64,000 bases of DNA from Isoperla grammatica. Lineage: Eukaryota > Arthropoda > Insecta > Plecoptera > Perlodidae. Both the position numbers and the translations under genes were made by a program. The DNA lies in assembly GCA_945910005.1 (NCBI GenBank), contig OX246744.1:5207680-5271679 (forward strand). Direction: 5' to 3'. The notes below the pieces were generated by a model, which was given only the letters and a program-made list of their open reading frames with translations, searched no databases and was not told the origin of the DNA. Of this stretch, positions 59,501 through 64,000 are shown piece by piece; the first letter of the stretch is position 1, and the number at the start of each line of letters is the position of its first letter.

Positions 59501-59540
59501 TTGACAGACTGCAATTTCATGCGTTATTTCCCATACCGTA
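56500..59540. other. Intergenic, AT-rich with G-runs; no supported gene
   Basis: Holds the poly-G at 56816, a (TTA)n/(ATTT)n stretch at 56882-56910 and 57075-57130 that may be the 3' end of a LINE, and a purine-rich GGGGGAAGGGGG patch at 58610-58645. Confidence 0.4.
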
Positions 59541-59543
59541 AAC

Positions 59544-59626
59544 CAGTGGCGTGCGGTGAGGGGATGCAAGGGAAGCAATGCTTCCCCTAACATCCTTACT
59601 ACTGCCACCAAAATATCATTTTTTCC
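59544..59626. mobile_element. Left end of a hAT-like element (CAGTGGCGTGCGGTG), host of a nested insertion
   Basis: CAGTGGCGTGCGGTGAGG is a typical hAT-type terminus. A matching right end was not found downstream, so the element is truncated or very divergent. It is interrupted at 59627 by the next element. Confidence 0.5.
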
Positions 59627-61200
59627 CAGTGCTTAATTTGTAATGGAGCGCGGGTATACGCAGTATACCCACCTATTTTCGTGGGTATACGCAGTATACC
59701 CACCTTTTTTCATGAATTATTAGGTACGCAACACTCCCATTTTGGCTAATATATACAAAAAAACAAAAATAGTTTGTATTGGGTATTTTTCCCTCACATG
59801 CTCATTTTTTCAAATTTACTTGAATACATCTATAACTCTAAATAAACTTAGTACACTCTTATCTCTTCGTTTTACGTTTCGCCCAAATCAACCTCCGTAC
59901 TTTATAAATAGAATCATCTCCTATTGTTATTGGCTGCAGGCTCCTCGTCAACCAGCCAGTAAGGGTTAGCAACGCGAAGGCGGTTCAGTCGCTCTAGCTG
60001 CTGTTAAGGAAATGGCACGATCCGTAAAATATGATTTACATGTTTGATTGATACAGCATTTCTCTGTTTGTGGATATGTATAATGCGTTCGATTCCTCTT
60101 TAACACTATAAAGGGTATCCTGTTAAAACTAAAACTTTGGCCCTGCATTATGTTTGATGGTCTGAAACGCATTTTGAGGTGATATCATGTCATAAAAAAA
60201 ATACAACGGATAAACATTCAGGCGCGTAGGAAGGGGGGGGGGGAATGGTGGGAGATCCCCCCCCCCCCCTCCCGACTTTTTCTGCGACCCACCCAATTTT
60301 AGACACCAAGTCACATCACACCCTCAAGACATATTTATTTAAGCCTAAAAATCGAGAAATAACTAATATAGCAAAAATTTCGCCTTCGGCGATAAGGTCA
60401 ACCAGGGAAAACGATTTTTGTTAATTTGTTATCTCCACGTTGGGAAAACCTTCACCAACTAAATTTCGTATTTCGCCAGTGAATTATTGCAAAAACACAG
60501 GCAACCCCACGCCCCGGAGAAAGCACGAGTCTTCCTCACAAGATACATTTCCTTTGCTTTTTGTTTGCACTTTGTAGTATTACAAAATAAAAGCGAATGA
60601 GTGCCTGGAGGTATTGTGTGAGGTCAGTAGCGTGATTAGGGAAGGGGCGGGTTAAGACCCTCAAGACATATTTATTTAAGCCTAAAAATCGAGGAATAAC
60701 TAATATAGTACACAAATTTTTCGCCTTCGACGATAGTTCCCCGGCGGCTGGGGCTCCACCCCAGACCCCATAACTTGTTCGCGCTTCGCGCTCACAATTC
60801 TCCCCCCCCCCCCCCATTTGAAAAAGAGTTCTTACGCGCCTGTAAACATTTCTGCTATTTTTAGGTTGTTCCTCTTCGAAATAAATTATTGCCAGTTGAC
60901 ACATAAAATTACTGACTACTTCAAATGATATTTCATAATATATGTATCTGCTTTTAATCATAAACTTACAGTACGATTAAAATAACGATTGGCTTTTGAA
61001 GACGAGTAAAATTGTATCAAATCCAACCCAAAACTCCAACCCCAATTCCAGATTACGAGCTCAAAAGCTGAATTGGTAAGCGGGATGGGGGGGGGGGGAG
61101 GGGTCAATTTCCCACCGAGAAATCAATTTTTATCTCGAGCACATTGTAACATGAAACTATGATGCGTATACCCACCTTTTTCCTTACAAATTAACCACTG
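59627..61200. mobile_element. hAT-like element (CAGTGCTTAATTTGTAA ends)
   Basis: CAGTGCTTAATTTGTAA at the left and TTACAAATTAACCACTG at the right; perfect 8-bp TTTTTTCC duplications at 59619-59626 and 61201-61208. Sub-terminal GGTATACGC repeats. It contains another hAT-like element, and no transposase remnant was recognised. Confidence 0.9.
60219..60842. mobile_element. hAT-like element (CAGGCGCGTAGGAAG ends), nested
   Basis: CAGGCGCGTAGGAAG / TTCTTACGCGCCTG termini with perfect 8-bp TAAACATT duplications (60211-60218, 60843-60850). It contains an internal ~340-bp-spaced direct duplication of CCTCAAGACATATTTATTTA..TTCGCCTTCG.CGATA and terminal G/C homopolymers. Confidence 0.92.
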
Positions 61201-61525
61201 TTTTTTCCCATAAAAAATCCACTAATTTGTCAACATTTGTTCCCACATTTAATTTATAATTGATATATTCTGCTCTACCTGCAGTTCCCCTAAATAAACA
61301 AGGTTCAATAATGATTTTCTGTCGTAAAACACATAAGCTTAACGGTTAAACAGACTATAGAAGCAGTGCGATCTCCTTGGATTTTCGGCTGTAAGGAATA
61401 CCAATATCAAAGGAACTTTCTGGTAGCAGCCCGGGGGACCGGATTGCCAAAGGGCCCGGATTTGCCCAGGGGCCCGGGATTCCATCGCATCCCGGCATCT
61501 CTAGCCAGTCCGCTACTGCCTACGG

Positions 61526-62230
61526 TGCACGGTTTAGCTGTAAAATGCAATTAAAAATTGATCCCAAGGCAGCCACTTGTGTTGTATGGCAGTCTAGTGA
61601 GAGTGTCTGTGTGGTGCCAGAATAAGCCCCGTTTCACTCTAAGATGCACGGTTTAGCTGTAAAATGCAATTATAAATTGATCCCAAAGCAGCCACTAGTG
61701 TTGTATGGGAGTCTAGTGAGGGTGTCTGTGTGATGCCAGAATAAGCCCTGTTTCACTCTACGATGCACGGTTTAGCTGTAAAATGCAATTAAAAATTGAT
61801 CCCAAGGCAGCCCCTTGTGTTGTATGGGAGTCTAGTGAGGGTGCCTGTGTGATGCCAGAATAAGCCCCGTTTCCCTCTACGATGCACGGTTTAGCTGTAA
61901 AATGCAATTAAAAATGGATCCCAAGGCAACTACTAGTGTTGTATGGGAGTCTAGTGAGGGTGTCTGTGTGATGCCAGAATAAGCCCCGTTTCCCTCTACG
62001 ATGCACGGTTTAGCTGTAAAATGCAATTTAAAATTGATCCCAAGGCAGCCATAGTGTTGTATGGGAGTCTAGTGGTAGGTAGTGTCTGTGTGATGCCAGA
62101 ATAAGCCCCGTTTTCCTCCACGATGCACGGTTTAGCTGTAAAATGCAATTCAAATTTGATCCCAAGGCAGCTACTAGTGTTGTATGAGAGTCTAGTGAGG
62201 GTGTCTGTTTGATGCCAGAATAAGCCTACT
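61526..62230 (+). repeat. 119-bp satellite, six units
   Basis: TGCACGGTTTAGCTGTAAAA starts at 61526, 61645, 61764, 61883, 62002 and 62124: period 119 bp for four intervals, then 122. Each unit also has TGTTGTATGGGAGTCTAGTG and GATGCCAGAATAAGCCCCGT. High identity implies recent amplification. Confidence 0.95.
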
Positions 62231-62289
62231 AAACATTTCATATTACTGGCCCTTAATTTACTAAGGCCCGGTATTATGGATTTCGGCTA

Positions 62290-62592
62290 CCAAAAGACAA
62301 CAATGAAACAAATGAATTGAATCGATGGACAAACAACAAGCTGTCAAAAAATAATTTCTTCTGATTTTGGAAAACAAAACTAAAAACAAACAAACACACA
62401 TACAAAACTTTCACTTAGTCGTTGTCTATCATTAAAAGTTTTAAATGGCGAGCAGTTACTATTGCTACACTTGTTTTTATTTTTATGGTTGCAATTTTAT
62501 TATTTTGACAGCTGATTGTTTGTCCATCAGTTCAATTCATTTGTTTCATTGTTGTAGTCCTGATGTGACGTCAGTTGCGTGTACCCTATAAG
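62290..62592. mobile_element. MITE (TAGGGTACGCA family), copy D
   Basis: ACAACAATGAAACAAATGAA and GGACAAACAACAAGCTGTCA pair with TGACAGCTGATTGTTTGTCC and TTCATTTGTTTCATTGTTGT. The right end is GCGTGTACCCTATA; the left outer end is altered. Confidence 0.75.
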
Positions 62593-62639
62593 TTGTTTTC
62601 AGCTAACTAAGTATTTATTTATAACATTTCTATTTAATT

Positions 62640-63043
62640 ACAAATTTCCACACATTTCCCGCTCGAAAAATTGAATTTACGTGCCCCACCCAAAAACCGG
62701 TATGATCAGGGCACGGCAGTTTCGAGAATCTTTGCACACTACACCCGGCCACGCACAACGATTCAGTTGCAGTGAGCGCATTCGCATAATCTCGCCACCA
62801 GGTGGCACTAGTAGTCTCACTGCTTTATCGAGCCCGTCGACCAACGAGGGGTGAGTCGAGTCAAGTGCGCAGAAGTCGATATTATGCGCGCGATCGTCAC
62901 AGGGAGAGAGACAACTCGGGCGGGTTGGTTACATCAGTACTACCGTAGACGCGTCGACATACCGAGATCCGGTATCACTCATTAAAACATCTTAGAAACA
63001 CAAGAACATGGCTGTGAAAAATGCTGCAGTTAGAACGTAAACA
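62640..63043 (+). promoter_or_regulatory. CpG-richer promoter/5' UTR region of the secreted-protein gene
   Basis: CpG density rises sharply from about 62680 (for example TTATGCGCGCGATCG, GTAGACGCGTCGAC). No TATA box seen near the start. An upstream ATG at 63009 opens a short frame that ends before or just at the main start. Confidence 0.4.
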
Positions 63044-63131
63044 ATGCTGTGGATTTATTGTGGTATTTTGCTGCTCTCCTTCAGCAGTTGTGGCCCGGGG
63101 AGCGCGTTCACGGCCGTCACATCGAAAAGAG
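63044..63131 (+). CDS. First coding exon of a secreted or membrane protein (signal peptide), partial
   Basis: The ATG opens MLWIYCGILLLSFSSC, a classic signal peptide: short N-region, hydrophobic leucine-rich core, and a likely cleavage near the GPGSA-F stretch. The exon reads on to TAVTSKR and ends AAAGAG|GTAGGA, phase 1 (29 codons plus 1 nt). Phase-1 junctions after a signal peptide are common in receptors and matrix proteins built from phase 1-1 domains. No further exon was recognised before the window end, so the family is unknown. Confidence 0.55.
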
Positions 63132-64000
63132 GTAGGAATCATTCACATTGCCTCACTAGAAACTACTTAATTTACCGCCATTATTTGAAATTCAACATAT
63201 TACGGATTGTGTTCGAAATACAACATCTTTGACGTGTTAAATCGTACCCGTAGTGGGGAAACTGTTAACCCGGAGGATGATTGCTGCTCCAGCTGTATTG
63301 AATAGTGCATGTTTTTGGCGTGAATCCCTCGCCGGGAATCGCAAAGCCGTTATATAAACGATACGAGCGTCGCGATCGAGTGGGAATATCTTTGCTGCTT
63401 CTTTGCTTTGCCGGCCGCTGGGAATCCCTCACAGCTTCTCGTATGTACAGTAAGAACACACACTGGTACGCCGCGCGTGGTACGCGAACCCACGACGTAC
63501 CACGCCACGTGTTCGAATAGTTGACGTTAACGACGTGTCCGGAGCGTTTCGTTATGACCCGGCCGGTTCTTATTTCGACCCCCCCCCCCCCCTCTCCTCC
63601 GCCCTCTCCTCCCCCTCCCCCCGACGCCGGCCCTGATGCCGTTTCGATCCAAATGTCGGGACCGCCGGACAGGGGCCATATTTAGACAGGCTCGATATTT
63701 AATCTATTTCAAAAAATGCTAAGTTGTGTTTGTTCGAAATGACATGAAACGACCGCGGTCGTTGAACGACCGATGGATGCTGATCCGGGCTGATCATGGT
63801 GGGTCGCTGGACTGACGGCGACGCCCGGTCGCGCGCCGTTATTGTGCACGTTTGCACGTTTTGGGATAAACGAACGATACCGCTGATGAAATTGTTTGAT
63901 TACCTGAACGCAAAATTAACACACTATTTGTATTGAATTATTTTACGGACAACTATCGCGTTGTTATTATAAATTTATTTATTTACCCAAACTTTTCGAG
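63132..64000. other. Probable first intron of the secreted-protein gene
   Basis: CpG-rich to about 63860, with a poly-C/CCCCTCTCC tract at 63579-63625. No exon with convincing splice sites and a continuing frame was seen. Confidence 0.35.

Noticed and set aside
61526..62230. Regular 119-bp spacing, considered as a CRISPR-like array
   Set aside because: The whole unit is repeated with no variable spacers, in a eukaryotic context; it is a satellite.

Overview
This is a eukaryotic, almost certainly animal, genomic window. The evidence is intron-rich genes with GT-AG splice sites in consistent phase, a metazoan-type CENP-E kinesin motor, an ELP2 gene, and dense DNA-transposon, LINE and foldback repeats. 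Frequent AGGCCTA/TAGGCCTA words recall some marine invertebrate genomes, but the phylum cannot be fixed from this sequence alone.

Layout. (1) 1-4470, minus strand: the first six coding exons of a kinesin-7 (CENP-E type) gene, running off the left edge. (2) 4471-5001: a 531-bp head-to-head intergenic region shared with (3). (3) 5002-27450, plus strand: a complete 11-exon ELP2 gene (Elongator subunit 2, WD40, 860 codons before the stop). Every exon joins in frame. Its introns hold most of the repeats in the left half: a LINE inside a TIR element inside a tandem array (intron 3), an array of ~770-bp repeats (intron 4), three large ATTT microsatellites (introns 6, 9, 10), and a ~4.2-kb giant inverted-repeat transposon with a PIN-like/Cys-rich gene (intron 8). 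(4) About 28.4-32.06 kb, plus strand: a small multi-exon transcription unit of unknown function with two competing reading frames. (5) 32-47 kb: intergenic DNA with hAT-like non-autonomous elements carrying 8-bp target duplications, long hairpins, microsatellites, and an inverted, partly deleted copy of ELP2 exon 7 with its intron satellite. (6) 47.5-53.9 kb, minus strand: a TATA promoter with a first exon, followed by six related, tandemly duplicated exon-like segments of uncertain coding capacity. (7) 54-62.6 kb: MITEs, nested hAT elements and a 119-bp satellite. (8) 63044-63131, plus strand: a signal-peptide first exon of a secreted or membrane protein that continues beyond the window.

CENP-E (mitotic chromosome motor) and ELP2 (tRNA wobble-uridine modification) are housekeeping genes sharing a short divergent promoter region. 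No functional link between them is implied. The most unusual observations are a family of foldback elements with hammerhead-ribozyme-like cores in which canonical C3/G8 appears swapped to G3/C8, the duplicated-exon transcription unit, the ELP2 exon-7 inverted copy, and an intron whose 3' splice region is supplied by an ATTT microsatellite. All calls come from reading the sequence; no database or folding software was run.
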